Shown: piece by piece, positions 46,106 to 59,500 of the stretch | How the letters are laid out: every line of letters begins with the position of its first letter | Position numbering within the stretch: the first letter of the stretch is position 1 | Assembly (NCBI GenBank): GCA_015680685.1 | Contig: MNCI01015910.1 | Location: forward strand, 706,939-770,938 | Direction of reading: 5' to 3' | DNA: 64,000 nucleotides | From: Gnetum montanum | Lineage: Eukaryota > Streptophyta > Gnetopsida > Gnetales > Gnetaceae | Notes under the pieces: generated by a model | Told to the model about the DNA's origin: nothing | Seen by the model: the letters and a program-made list of their open reading frames with translations, nothing else | Database searches by the model: none | Position numbers and translations under genes: made by a program

Positions 46106-46986
46106 TGATAAAGTCAAATTTTTTGGAGAATATGATATCGCAGCAACGATATCATATCAACAATGTCATAATGCATGTTACTTCATCATTGATATGATGT
46201 CTCAGGATGTGTGTAGCCCTATAAATACCAACACTTAGATGCACAATCAACAACTTTTCATTCTAAGTCTTAGGGAAACTCTTGCGATTTATTTTCTTAG
46301 TTAGCAATAGAGTGAATGCTTGCAGTGTGATGTTTAGCAGTTGAACAGTATCTTTATTTGAGTGAATTGTACTTGGACGCATTTCATGACGTCAATAAAG
46401 ATCGAGATTTCTTTCCATCATTGTAGCATCCACTTAGTTTTATTTGTTTACTTAGCATAATTTTCTTGTTTTCTTAGTTTAATCATTTACATTTTCCAAG
46501 CACTTTATTTTATTTGTTCATTAGTAAAGCGGAATATGTACGACTGGTTTTGAGTGTTAAAGTGTAATCATTTGGTAACCCAGTAGTGGTTTCACTTGAT
46601 TCACTTAGTGGTGAATTCACTTGGTGATCCCAGTAATAGTTACACAAGTCCAAGACATGACTAGTAAGCCAAAAATGGATGCTCATTGCTATAGGATAGG
46701 ATAGATTTACATTTCTATCATTGCTTAGATTTAGCATTTAACTTCATTTTCATTATGTTTGCACTTAGGAGTAAAATGAGCCTTGCAACATCACATAACA
46801 TATGTCTCATTGTGAATTAAACCATAAACTTAGACTTCACTAACTCAAGGTGAGAAGACAACGATCACAAACTTAATATCAATCACTAGCATAATTACAT
46901 TGTCCATATGCAAATTACAATCTAGTCACATGCTAGCACTCGTGACTTGTATGGTAGAATGTTGGGGATTACTCCATTGCTCATCA
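46106..46986 (+). repeat. 3' LTR of element G (881 bp)
   Basis: TGATAAAGTC to CTCATCA. Same family as the A and C LTRs. U3 has decayed GATATC sites (46132-46170). TATAAATA is at 46220-46227. The downstream part resembles B (CTTGGTGATCCCAGTAA), so B belongs to the same wider family. Confidence 0.85.
46220..46227 (+). promoter_or_regulatory. TATA box of the G LTR
   Basis: AGCCCTATAAATACC; same context as C and H. Confidence 0.5.
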
Positions 46987-47049
46987 ATAAGCTTCCATTG
47001 AAGAATGTCGTTCAATTTTTTTCAACAAAGCCATATCTATTTTTAAAAA

Positions 47050-49270
47050 TAAGACTCTATAACTTTTGATGTTCCTCTGCTAAATATCGAATTGCTATAG
47101 TGAGTATTTCTCTATATTTGAGTTTGGCTATACATAAAATATTGTGCCTAAATAAAAGTTTGCAAGCTTCATTGCATTCAATATAATGAACAACCCATTT
47201 AGAACCCAAAATAACACTTTGTTGTTCTCCATAGATGGTTCTCAATAGATGGAAATCCCATACCACCTTAATCCTTGCTTAAAAGGAAAATATCCAAGTT
47301 GCATGATGAAAACTTTTGTGATTTTCTTTATCCCCTTATAAAAAATTCTTGAGAATTCTACCAATATTTTGAAAAGATGATTTTGAAGGATCCATGAAGA
47401 AAGAATAATATACATGAGTTATGCTCAAAATATGATTGGTTACTATAAATCTGCCTACAAGAGAAAGAGGCTTTGCAACCCATTTCATTACCTTATGTTG
47501 AACCTTTTTTACCACCATGTGTCATAAAGCAAAAGTTGAAAAAAAAAAACAATTGGAGTGCTCATAAGAGAAAAACTATCAAGAAGAGATAACCATTTAA
47601 TATTAAAATTATAGGTCCATGTACATCTCAAAGAGAAGCTTGATCAAATCGCCTAAGTTTTATTCTAATTAATTTTGGTTCCTGAAGCTTTTACAATAAG
47701 TGTCATTGAAGTCCAAAGCAATAGTAAAATTACCATGATCTTCATTCAAAGTAAGAAAAATATCATTTGCAAATTGACTATAAATGTGGTCTTTTTCACC
47801 TTTAGGCAAAGCTATACCTTTTAACCTCATAGAATCCCTATGACCCTGAAGCATAACTCCCTAAGCATCAATTGCAATAATGAAAAGGTAGGGAGGTAAA
47901 GGACATTTCTACCATAAAGTAGGAGTAAAAAACAAAACAATTGGAATGCCCAAATGAGAAAAACTATCAATAAGAGACAACCATTTAATATTAAAATTAT
48001 AGGTCCATGTAGGTCTAGGAGAGAAGCTTGATCAAATAGTCTGAGTTTTATTCCAATTGATTTTGGCTCCATGTAGGTCTAGGTGAGAAGACAACGATCA
48101 CGAAGCTTAATTAACTAAGTGTATTGAAGTCCAAAGAAGTAGTAAAATTATCATGATCTTCATTCAAAGTAAGAAAAAGATCATTTGCAAATTGACTATA
48201 AATGAGGTCTTTCTCACCTTCAAGGAAAGTTATACTTTTTAACCTCGTAGAATCCCTATGAGCCCAAAGCACAACTCCAAAGCATCGACTACAATAATGA
48301 AAAGGTAGGGAGGTAAAGGGCATTCCTGCCAAACTAATCTTTGTAGCTCAATCACATTTGAGAAAGTCCCATTGATAAAGATAATTGAAGAGGCATCTAA
48401 TGGAAGCATATCAATGTGGTTCTCAAAAGCATCACCTAATTTATAATGTCTGATAATGCCTCTTAAAAAGGACCAATCACACTTGTCATAAGCTTTAGCA
48501 AAATTAAGTTTGAGAAGAATAGCTTTTTGATCTAAAGAAGAAACCCAATACATACCTTTATCAGTAGTAACTATTGTCTACCTTGGACAAAACTAATCTA
48601 CTCTTTACTAATGAGATGAGGAAGAAAGGATTTCAATTTATCAACAATGGCTTTGGCAACTATCTTATAGATAACATTTAAAAGAGTAATTGGAAACCAA
48701 CTACTTATGTTAGTGTTATCTTCTCTTTTGGGTAAAAGTTAAATAACACCAACATTACTAGTTTTGCTAAATGAGCCTTTATGAAGAGCCTCCTTATAAA
48801 TAGTATCTTAAAGAAGGCCCAAATTTTCTTTAAAAATTCTACAGCAAAACCATCTATTTTAGGGGTTTTATTGTCATGCAATTGTTGAAAGGCCTTGAAA
48901 AGATCATCCTTGGAAAGAAAAGTGGCATCACCAAAAATAGAACAATTAAAATGAGTAATGGCTTCCAAGAAATTAACTATTGTAACTAAATCAAATCTTT
49001 CTTGTAAAAATCTTTAAATAATAATAATAAAAGGTTTTTAAATGTCATTTTTTGATGTGAAAAGATGGTCATCAACCTGAATAGCCAGAATTTTAGGAGG
49101 GTTTTGTCTACTTTTGAAAAAGTGAGAAAATTCTTTAGTAGCTTGATCACCTATCCTTAACCATGAAAGTCAAGCTTGAAGGTGAGCTTTTCTAGTTTCA
49201 TAGTGATCTATAATGCACAAATTTTCTTCTTCTACAAAGTTCCTCTTCTCTTTGAATTTTTTAGCCACCT
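47050..49270 (-). pseudogene. L1-type LINE ORF2 remnant (reverse transcriptase)
   Basis: Non-LTR reverse transcriptase of plant L1 type. Minus-strand order: pre-RT segment near 49180-49050 (LSWLRIGDQATKEFSHFFK); 48968-48705 with NKTPKIDGFAVEFLKKIW, the usual K-A/T-P-G-x-D-G-F motif; 48553-48239 with ILLKLNFAKAYDKCDWSFL and QECPLPPYLFI; active site FANDIFLTLNED (usually F/Y-A-D-D, with Asp to Asn) near 47775; RT C-terminus WVAKPLSLVGRFIVTNHIL near 47470; and a tail at 47266-47057. The endonuclease is not seen. Several stops and a tandem duplication make it inactive. Confidence 0.8.
47525..48335 (-). repeat. Tandem duplication of about 420 bp inside the LINE
   Basis: 47525-47915 and 47935-48331 align: both contain GAGAAAAACTATCAA, AACCATTTAATATTAAAATT and, further on, the same RT segment ending GAAAAGGTAGGGAGGTAAAG. 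The active-site region is present twice. The duplication arose after or during decay of the LINE. Confidence 0.85.
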
Positions 49271-51153
49271 TCAACTAAAAATCACTCAACTTCAACCTTA
49301 GCCAACATATTAGGACCCTAAGCTCTCTTCTCTTCTAGCCCTGTAACCACCTGTCCAACTAAAAGCCGCTAAGCTTCAATGTTAGCCAGCAACTTAGCAC
49401 ATTAAGTTCTTCATTTCGCATTAAACTTAAGGAATCTAGTCTTGGTTTTTGCATATCAATTCTAACACATACCTGATGAGTTGACCTTGAACAATAACAA
49501 GAAAAAGATTTCTTGTCAAAAGTTCTGTAAACTTGATCTAAATTGATAAGTTGCTTTTGCTTTCTTTGTCAATATCAAAATCCACCCCATGGGTTGAAGA
49601 ACTTAAAAGAAGGTAAAAATATCCAAGAGAAATTGATGCTTTACAAAGTTTGTCATTGCCTTCATTTCACAGAAAAAGGAAAAAAAGGCTAAACGAAATT
49701 AGAAGCAAAGGTTGGCTTAATATTTCTTAATTCCCAAACTTTTTTTAAACCCAATACCCAAAAACTGTTGCCGAAGGGACTCAAAACGCAATAAGAGGGT
49801 AGATGAAGGTTAAGTCATGCCAACTCTGAAGGATCTACCTTCTGGCCTAATCTGCAGTCACTGCGAGCAAAAGAAACAATTCTAGCAACCCTGTTCCAAG
49901 CTCTGCTACCGTCTGAGAGAATCGGTTCCTTCATGGATTAACTTTGGCTGTAAATATAGGTGAAGAGTTTTTGCACTTAATTATGTTAGTTTCATATTTA
50001 ACTTTAAATTATCGACAAACTCTGTAAAAGAAAATCGGACAGATCCGAGAAGATCAGACTGAAATGTAGATGATAATTACATTCAGCAGTCCTAAACCAT
50101 TCAACATTCCACTCGGAATCTATCCGTTCGAAGCATTTTTGCAAGGATCAATAACACGGCAACTTGTAGAGCTTCTTCCATCTAAAGTCAAATTCCTGCG
50201 AACCAAGACACGTAAAAAACTGTAAGAATCGGCAGCCAGAGAAGACGAATGACACAAACTATGCGCAGTGGAAATGAAGCAAATGTTGGAAGTGGCAAAA
50301 GATACGAATCGCATGAAAGTCTTTTAAAATTGATGATGCAGTAACTCACAGGTTACCATATTCAGGAAAACAAGTTTGCAAGTTGTGATCTTTGACGAAG
50401 CAGAATTGAAGTCGCATATTATCATTATCTTAGCCTTGTCCCATAAGATAAGGTCACATTTATGGTTCCTGCAAATCCTAAACCTTGCTTCGAAGTCATC
50501 ATTGGTGAGTTACCTGACGATTCAAATCAATCATAAAAACTTTTTACCAATAGTTCAATTCTGCATCTTTGAAATTTTGAAATTGAATGTGTGGAATACT
50601 CAACGGTTCATGGAATTTTTTTTTTCATTTTACAGTGAAGCTAAATTGTTCATAGAAGTTGTGGATTCGAAGATCTTTAACAGAATATTTGAGGAAGATA
50701 ACGGCTTCACCATTTCCCGTCGTATTCAAGAAGATTTGCTGTCTGTATAAAATCCAAGTAGACTCGTTTCGTATGGAAACAGCTGTCAACCTAAAGACAC
50801 TGTTAGTAAAAAGTTTAGGCTATCTTAATTATCAATCTATTATAAATTACTTGTAATGATTGAATTGTTTTTCTTCTGTTTCTGATGTTTCATATTTTTT
50901 TCAAATCCAATTAACCATCATTATAGGTAATTTGTAGTTTCTATGCTGAGTTTAGTTTTTATTTAACTTTAAGAATGTTTAATATATTGATAAAGTTGTT
51001 CACCTCAATTATTTAATAAAATCTTTTTCTTTTCTTTTCTTTTGGTGAAAGAAATTCATACCATACCACATCTAAAATTCTACCTTCAAAGTCATCATAC
51101 AATATAACTGTAGGACTGTTGATTATATGGTAATATCATTAGTTCTTTAAGTA

Positions 51154-51317
51154 AAGTTTTTTAAGTGATAGTAAATAAGAGTGAACAATGCAAAGAAATA
51201 AGCAACAAGGCCAAAGGACCAACATCTTTCATTAATTCTTTAAGTTTTTTAAGTGATAATAAATAAGAGTGAACAATGCAAAGAAATAAGCAACAAGGCA
51301 AAAGGACCAACATCTTT
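51154..51317. repeat. Two-copy tandem repeat, 88-bp period
   Basis: Both copies carry AGAGTGAACAATGCAAAG and CCAACATCTTT; only a few differences, so the duplication is recent compared with the surrounding elements. Confidence 0.9.
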
Positions 51318-51710
51318 ATACAATCTCTAAATGTTGCCTTGTTGTATGTGAAAATTTAGTTTATTTGGTAATTAATTGTCTATATGTCAATTACTTAACA
51401 TTAGGTTAAAGAGTCATACCTTGATTCAGAGTTCCAGCCTTAAAAGTAAGATGGACAGCAGTTAATTTAAATATCCCATTTGTTGAATGAACCCCTTTAT
51501 TTCATTCTTTAAGGGTGTTGAAATGGTTCCATTCCCAAAGTTAAAGAAGATATTTGCAATGATGATAAGTAGACTTGTTTCAAAATATTGCTAAGCCTTA
51601 ACATGTTTACTCGTCACACAACAAAGGGAATCTTAGAAAAACAACTAAATATGGTTACATGGTTTTGTCATATCTAAAGAAGATTAGGTAACCCACCTGC
51701 CAAAAAAATG

Positions 51711-51854
51711 TTGCCATATCACAATTCTAGTAAAGCTAGATGGAAGAAAACAACTAAAAATATATTAATCCATGGTAGATACGTTGCCATATCACAATTC
51801 TAGTAAAGCTACATGGAAGAAAATAAGTAAAAATATATTAATCAATTGTAGATA
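51711..51854. repeat. Two-copy tandem repeat, 73-bp period
   Basis: TTGCCATATCACAATTCTAG at 51711 and again at 51784, with the rest of the unit nearly the same. Confidence 0.9.
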
Positions 51855-53438
51855 AAAAATATTTATGTAACTCAAGACAAGGCTATGTTAATGATCATAT
51901 GTACATATGAAGTTATTTTTATTTTTCAAAAAAGAAAAAATAGAATAGAATACAATGGGTCTTGCACTACGCCTTTATGAAACAAAATGCCATACATGAA
52001 ACTTAAAAGTTAAGTACATTATTATTAATTATTTAAAAAATTAAAAATTAAAAATACTTGTAACGTATACTTTCTCAAAATGAATTTATTTATTTTTAAC
52101 ATTACAACAAAACGTTTTCAGATTTCGAAATGTCATATGATACTTGAATTCCTGTAGATAAGACTGAGTTATGTATTATAGAATCCAAAGACATCTTAGT
52201 GGACACAGGTTTAAATAAAAACTCAAACTCAATTTCAGTTTCGGCATCACCCAGAAAATGTCGAAGTCGAAAAATACCAAAAAAAAAATTTTAAAAAAAA
52301 CACATTTATGCAAGACATAAGCAATAGCAAATACACAAATGCTTCCTGCCATGTATCCATGACTGTTGCCCGTTTTGATTAACATAAGAAACTACGCAGC
52401 TATATGTTTAAATGACACATTTATTCAAGCTGTAAGAAATATATCATGCTATAAGAATCGTATCATGTGGAAATGCATCACAATTCGTTATAGCCTTGTT
52501 CTAATAAAATGAGGTTTATTATAATACATAATATAATAAAAAATTAACCTTTGATCGTAAAATTGCATATTCCTTTCCGACTTAAACATATAGATTTGAA
52601 CCCAGAAGCAACCAGATAACGTTAAAATTTAGTTGCAGTAACACATTCCACGTTATAAATGGTATCATACTCTTTCAGCCTAAACTTCCAAGTGTCAATG
52701 AGATGCAAATTATTGGTAAGATTCAAACTTTGTTCAATACTAACGAGTGATCCATCACTTAAAAGTATTGCATGAGCTACCTGCAATCCATGCATCTCGA
52801 AAAAATGATAAAAATGCTAACGGTCTCTTCGATCTTTGATTTTTTCTTACTATTCAGTAAAGGCATTTACATCAAGGACAAATTCAAATTACTAAAACTG
52901 TAGAATTCCACATCCCAATATATCCTTCGGATCTTCTTCTAAGAAATGAACATTAGTTTCAAATTAAAATACGAGACGGGATATCATATCATATAAAATA
53001 GGTTGATCATTGTTAGCAGAACAATAGATAGAACTGGATTGCCTAAAAACACAATCCGAAATGAGAAGCATCATTTGTGCTGCTATACTTGAAACCGGTT
53101 ATCATAACTACTTGGAAAAGGGAATTGTCTTCCAGATCTTCAATATGGAATCCAAAATGTCATAATTTGGATGGCTAACACTGGAAAATTAGAATAGGTG
53201 TTAGTTAACATCTAGAGCGATGGAAACTTGACTAGTAATAACAAAGAAAACGTTCCTCATTTAGGAAATCAACTCAATTTGGATGATCAATACAAAACTA
53301 TGACAAACTACTTGAAAACAAAATCCAAAAATTTAAAGACTTCTGTAAATTTTCGGCTGTTTCTCACTATAGTATAACTATTCTTTCCAGGTACATTGTC
53401 AGAGTACTCGCTTTCCTCATCCTTATTTATGGATACAA

Positions 53439-53521
53439 TTAAACAGAAGAAAATTTCCCGGCATCAAGCTTTTCCTGCAACTGCTCGTCAAGGTGTGTAT
53501 CTCCCTTCCTTGATTGGTTCC
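53439..53521 (-). CDS. Kelch gene, last exon
   Basis: 83 bases including the TAA stop. Acceptor ATGTATAG before GGAACC. Encodes GNQSRKGDTHLDEQLQEKL then DAGKFSSV. In frame with the preceding exon across a 92-base intron. Confidence 0.75.
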
Positions 53522-56500
53522 CTATACATTAGAACATAGAGTTCAAATATAAAATAAAAAGTGTGATACCCAGGAGAATAAGTTTTAATTTTTTTCGAAA
53601 ATATCATTCTAACCTTCATTAGGAGCAGTTTCGTAACCCATTTGCATTTCACTATCTAAAGTTCCTTGATTTAACCTTAATTCAGAATCGATTTTCACTT
53701 CACTATCCGTCATTTGCTGATTTTGCTTTGATTTTGAATCAAGTTGCATTTCAAAATCGCATGTTCCTGTATTTTGCTTCTCTTCAGAATCAACTGTGTG
53801 AGTAGGTGATATCCTAATTTGCATTTCAATGTCAAAACTTTTTCTAGGATTTTGCACGATTTCAGGTTCAATTGGGCATTCATGTGCCACAGTTTGCACC
53901 TCGGTATCATGTCTGCTGCAATGATGTTGGATTGCTTCATAATCTTTTTGAACAGCAGAATCCCCAGCATGCAGTTCTAAATCAAATGTTCTGTCATGAT
54001 TCGGCTCAGGATCAGAATTCACTGGAACTGAAGCTGCTGCTCCTTCCTGAGAAGGTGTAACTTGAGAAAAGAGTTGAAATGTGGTTATATTCTCCTTCAC
54101 TGCAGCTGTTTCAGAAGATATCTGACTGGCACATGTCTGCTCTTCAGCAGACATTAATTTAGAAGGTGCTGGAGTGCTAGAAGTTCCTTCCACCGTAGGG
54201 ACCATTGTGGAAGATAACTCAAGTTTGCTTGCTTCCTCAGCCACAGGCACAACAGGTGACGTCTGACTCAAACCTGTTCCTCTCTGTGAAGATATCACAG
54301 ACAGGGAACTTTCACTTGGATGTGAACCCACCTGAGATTGCATCCTGGAACCAACTTGGGCTAAACACGTTTCTTGCAGGGCAGGCATTGGTGTTGGTGT
54401 TTGAGTATCACTTGGTCTTTCCTGACTGGATGCTACTGGTGTCGTAAATTCTCTCTCTCTAGGTAAAGAACTATCATATCCTGATCCAATATCAGATTTG
54501 TAAGGGCCATGTACTGCCCCAGAAGAAGATGGAGCAGACTGCTGAAAGTTTCAAACATAAAATTTATTAAATATATGCTACTAAAACCTAAAAGCTAGGA
54601 AAATACTTGACACCAAATTCGACCCAATGGCAAGCCATTCATAAACATTCAACACAAAATCCTGAAATCAACATACCAGCAACCAGAATCTCTGACAAAA
54701 GCAAACTTCTACCTAACCTTCTTTTTATAGTGACAATATATAAAGTGGAAACTTAATCCATGTCAATACTCGTATTTAACTGGGTTGCAAACACCTATAA
54801 TATCAAGAATCAGTTAGATTTAAATTTATGTTATTTCTTCAGGTGTACATCCTTCTTCACTAGCACCTAGTCATATCTATTAAAATTAAACACTTATGAT
54901 CTTTAACCCTGCTTGGTATAGGACTGCTGATGCTATCCAATTTTTCTGTGTTTGATGTGATATTTTCAATATAATAACTTTAACAGAGCTGATTTCGGTT
55001 ACTCGTGTTTTTTATCATCATATTGACACAGTTACAAATCCTAATTGCGAAGTTGGTCTTATTCCAAATATAAGTGTGCTAATGTGCTATAAGTAATAGC
55101 AGCACTAGTTTGGCAAGCAACAAAAACTGTGGCAACAGAACTTTGGTAATGATAACCTGCAAATAATAGTTGGTGGCCCATTGACTTCAGGGTTAGCCAA
55201 TTCTCTTTACAACCAAGATAATTATTCAACAGGATGGCCACATCAATAGCTCTTGATTTCGAAATATTTGCAATCATTCAAAACCAAGATCACTGCGATA
55301 GCAGATTTCGAAATATTTGCAATCATTCAAAACCAAGATCACTGCGATAGCAGGAACGTTTAAGTTGGCTTCCTAAGGAATAAAGAAAATAAACCTTCAA
55401 TTTACAAAGCGGTTAACTCACAGAAATAAAACAAAGACATACTTTAATCATATAAATTTTGCTTTCACAAAAACAATTTAGTGTTTTAGAAACAATCAAG
55501 AAAAAGGAACTTCATCATAATATTACAACTAGACCTATTATTGATTATTCTTATAGCACATAGATTAAGTTTTAAAGGCCAATGAAGTTTGGAGAACCCA
55601 ACCAGGTGAGCATTGCTTTGGGCACAGGAACCAACGTCGGCTCTTTGCAGAACACTGGAATCAATATGTATTCCAGCAGGTTGAGCTGTCACTGGACTCT
55701 GAATATGTTGATCATCACGTTTAATAGTCTGTTTTGGTGGCCGGGCAATCTTGAGCTTAGGTTTTTGAGTCTCTTTACACCTTCCAGTGCTGGATTCTGG
55801 AGCCATATTTCTCCTATAACAAAGGAAACATTAACATCGAATAAAGAGGCATACAAGAGTTGTAACGAAGAAAAAGCCACATAAATCAAAAATATAATGG
55901 TTTCTCTGGTACAATAAATTTATTCCACCGTTCAAAAGCCATGCTACGATAATGAAACTCCGTATCATGTGGAATCAAGCGGGCTTTGGCATTTATCTAA
56001 ACATGCTGTGACACGATGCCACATTGTTTTTTAGCTCACTGAAAGCTAGATAGAGGTTGCTGATGAGAGCTGGTTTAAGTAGACAAGGAATTGTGGACAA
56101 AATATTGCTAGTTCACTTCATACTTGAGCATCATTATGTTCTTCTTGGAAGGTTACATTTAGTTTGTGATAATATTTTGAGAATCTCCTATTTGGATAAC
56201 AATGACTTCTTAAGAAGTGTATATTCAATAATTTCAAAATGAGATAATATTGAAATCCAATGCAATAACCTGTTGAGGTGTCAAATTGTTTTGGGCTAGA
56301 TAAATAAGATGTCGCAATTTAGAATTTCCTTTTTGAAAGGTTACCTTTAGTTTGTAATAATATTTTGAGAATCTCTTATTTGGATGGTAACAACTTCTCA
56401 ATAACTGTATATAAAACAATATTTCAAAAAGAAATTAGCAACAACATCATTATAGAGTACCAAATTGCATTTGTATAGTTTATTTGGTTTATCATATAGC

Positions 56501-59500
56501 AGAAACAAAATTTTAGAGTTTTTCAATAGAGATCATGGAGCTTGACATCAGTGTAGGTTGTTTCTTTGGTTCTTTAGAGGGATGCTGCAATTTTTCAAAG
56601 AAATTTTAACTAAAACAGTGTTGTTTAATTATCTCTCTAAATGTAGATGGTAATTTATATGTTGTTTTGTTCGTTCTTTTATAAATAGAATTATCTTTTT
56701 CTGTTACATAGCCATAGCAGGATGTCCATTTGATTTAAAAGTCAAAAAGAAATAATATTAAAATCCAATACGATTACCTGTTGAGGTAACCATGCACCGC
56801 ATGTGCAAAGCCTGGTTTATAAGAAAACAACAAGCCCCGGAGTTGGTGCCCATCAATGTTTGACTCAATTGTGTATCCATAATGGAAGACGTCTGTAATC
56901 CTTGCTTCAAATATTTTGTCCTCTGCAGCCTTAAAATCATACAATGACATTCTATCCATACCTGCAAAACAAAAATGAAATATGATCATGAGGATTCCAA
57001 AACTACAATCACATTGGTAACGTTGCAAAAATGTACAGTTTCCCTAATTTAGAGGCATTCGAGTACCAGCAGAATCCTATCAATCTCTTAATTCTATGAA
57101 ACATCTATGGCAACCTTATTATGAGGGTACAAAGCCAGTGGCAGTAGACAGTGATGTATTAATAAACGAAATGTATAATTATATTATGCCTTACCCTGAA
57201 AGTGGGCATCTGAAAATAATATAAAAATAATTATATTATGCCTTATCTTGTTTTGATCAATGTTTAATGCTCTTTATGCTGTCAGCTGATCATATTATAA
57301 TCGTAGCATTATACATGAAGCATAAGAACATAAAAAAAATTGCACCAGATAAAAGTTTAAACATTGCCTGGAGATGCGTGACTCTGTAAAGATGATGCCA
57401 TATGAGGCTGCATAAAAACCTGCTGGGGAAACACAGGTTGATGAAATACATGCATGGGCATTCCCTCGTCACTAGGAGCCTCTTTCATTCTTTCAAAATT
57501 ATAAGATGCACAATGCTCCTGCCGCTTTCTTTTTAGCTCCTTTCTCAATGATAGTTTTTCAGGCTTATGTTCCTCTGATTCATTCTCAGAAATCATATCT
57601 AATTATAGCAGACAAACTGTGAATTCCTTTTCCTTGAAATGACTGCCCAAATCTATGATTATTCAGAAGAGATCAAAAGCAACTAACTTACCCGTATGCA
57701 AATAATATAAATCATCAAGTGCTTCTAGATTTTCATTGCATCCACCAATAAATACCAAAATGCCTCTCCTATAATCCAAGCAGTCCCCTGCCACAGAGAA
57801 TCTGGACGAAGGGCTAAAACCAGTGACTGGGGCTTTTGTCCACACTCTAGTTTCTGGATTGAAAACAAAAATCAAATCAACCACTAATATGAAAATGCAA
57901 TTGGTTTTGTGAAAAAAGCAATTGCAATTTCTGTACAACAAAATTAGAACCATTATTAATAAGTTAAATATGCTGTAAGCACATGTAACAAATTACTTTT
58001 TAGGCAAAACGGTTGTAAATAAAAACACAATGATTGTATTTAATACTTTAGGTTTTTTTTTTTTTTTTTTTTGGTTCTTCAACCAATCCAAATGATTTTC
58101 CAATTCACTCTCTTTAAATCCTAGGTCAATTATTTTTTTGAAATTCAAAATGATTTATGATTTTCAGAACAATTATACAATCTTATACTGACTTTATTAT
58201 TATACCTTGAAAAAGACCTTAGGGAAATGGCACTGAGTTGCAAAAATGCACCATTCCCCAATTTCTGCAATGAGACTCTTACATTTGACAAAGAATTGGT
58301 ATTCATAAGCAATTATGTTATCCCGACAATTTCTGTACGTGCTTTTTTAACCCTTTTTTTACATCATATTCTGATTCGTCAACCTGTTTTAATTCTTCGA
58401 TAATGTGAACCTGCGTGTGCTCTGCTACTTTGGATCATTAAACACAAAGCAATTATACAATCTATGGGTGAGAGTGACATGCTATGTCATAGAAGAATTG
58501 CTAAGAGGTTGACGAGAAAGTTCTACAGAATTGCTATCAGACCTGCAATCCTTTATGGTATGGGATGCTGATGTATTAAAAGCATCAAGCTCTATGTATG
58601 AGATGTGAATATTAACCTTTATGTTGAGTGTGACTAGAAAGGATTGAATCAACAACTCTCTTATAAGAAGAAAACAGGGAACACAAAGGCAAGCTTTATT
58701 TATTCAACATAATCAATTATAAAACATACAGACCAAAAAAGAAAATGAATTCCTGCTGGTGTTTTACATAAGCACGCTCCAACCAAAATTTTCTCGTTCC
58801 ATATGTTTAGAGAACACACTTCGGACTCCACTGGAACACCAACCAAATGCGAGATCAAGACTGATGTTTAGGAATGTATTCAAAATGTGTATAGAATACA
58901 GAAATTGCATCACCTCAAAGATTAAAGCTTCAGTTTAATCATGATCAAAAATACAATGGTAGCTTAAAGCTTTATCATGGAAATAAATAGTAAAATAAAA
59001 CTCAGGAAACAATTAAAAAAAATTTAAAAACTACTTATACATGGCTATGTCTTCTGTTTCTAAATTAGTACTAGAGTGGGTATATATTTATTACATATAT
59101 TTATATTTTGGTTGAGAGGATAGTTTCCCTTCACAAAATATCAAATCTTCCCTCGTGACGACACAGATCCTCTTACCTCATCTCTCATATTATGACTAAT
59201 TTATATTATTTAGCATGATCAGAAAGCTTCTCTTTTTGTCTATAAAGAAACTATTTATTATGCCTAAGAAAGGAAAGCAGTAATAATTCCCATAAAAAAG
59301 TTGTCTTAGCCCAGTATTATACGATAATTATTTATTTTCCATGACAACTCCAGCTATTTGGTAATTAGCATCTCAACCAAAAAAACATATTAACACACAT
59401 CATTTTATTGAATTGCAATTTTAAGCTTTTAGGGTTGGTTCTTTCCACTCTTATTAGAAGGTTCTGATTATGATTTTCAAGCAAAATCCTAACCCAGATC

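Larger units (their letters stand above)
43601..46986 (+). mobile_element. Element G: 3' part with a 3' ORF and 3' LTR
   Basis: Continues the G interior after F. Contains the 3' ORF shared with C (43620-46000), a PPT-like GTGGGGGTA before 46106 and the 3' LTR. G is the outermost element of the stack: its 5' LTR, gag and protease lie left of the window, beyond C. Confidence 0.75.
49271..53438. other. Intergenic DNA without a supported gene
   Basis: AT-rich. Open frames at 50376-50750 (plus) and 50120-50314 (minus) match nothing I recognise and have no splice or family support. Holds two short tandem duplications (51154-51317 and 51711-51854). The part just left of 53439 is the 3' flank of the Kelch gene and probably holds its 3' untranslated region. 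Confidence 0.5.

Noticed and set aside
50376-50750. Plus-strand open frame of 124 codons
   Set aside because: No family resemblance, low-complexity hydrophobic content, no promoter or splice context; likely chance in AT-rich DNA.
53872-54447. Plus-strand open frames opposite the long Kelch exon
   Set aside because: Antisense shadows; the minus frame is much longer and joins flanking exons in phase.
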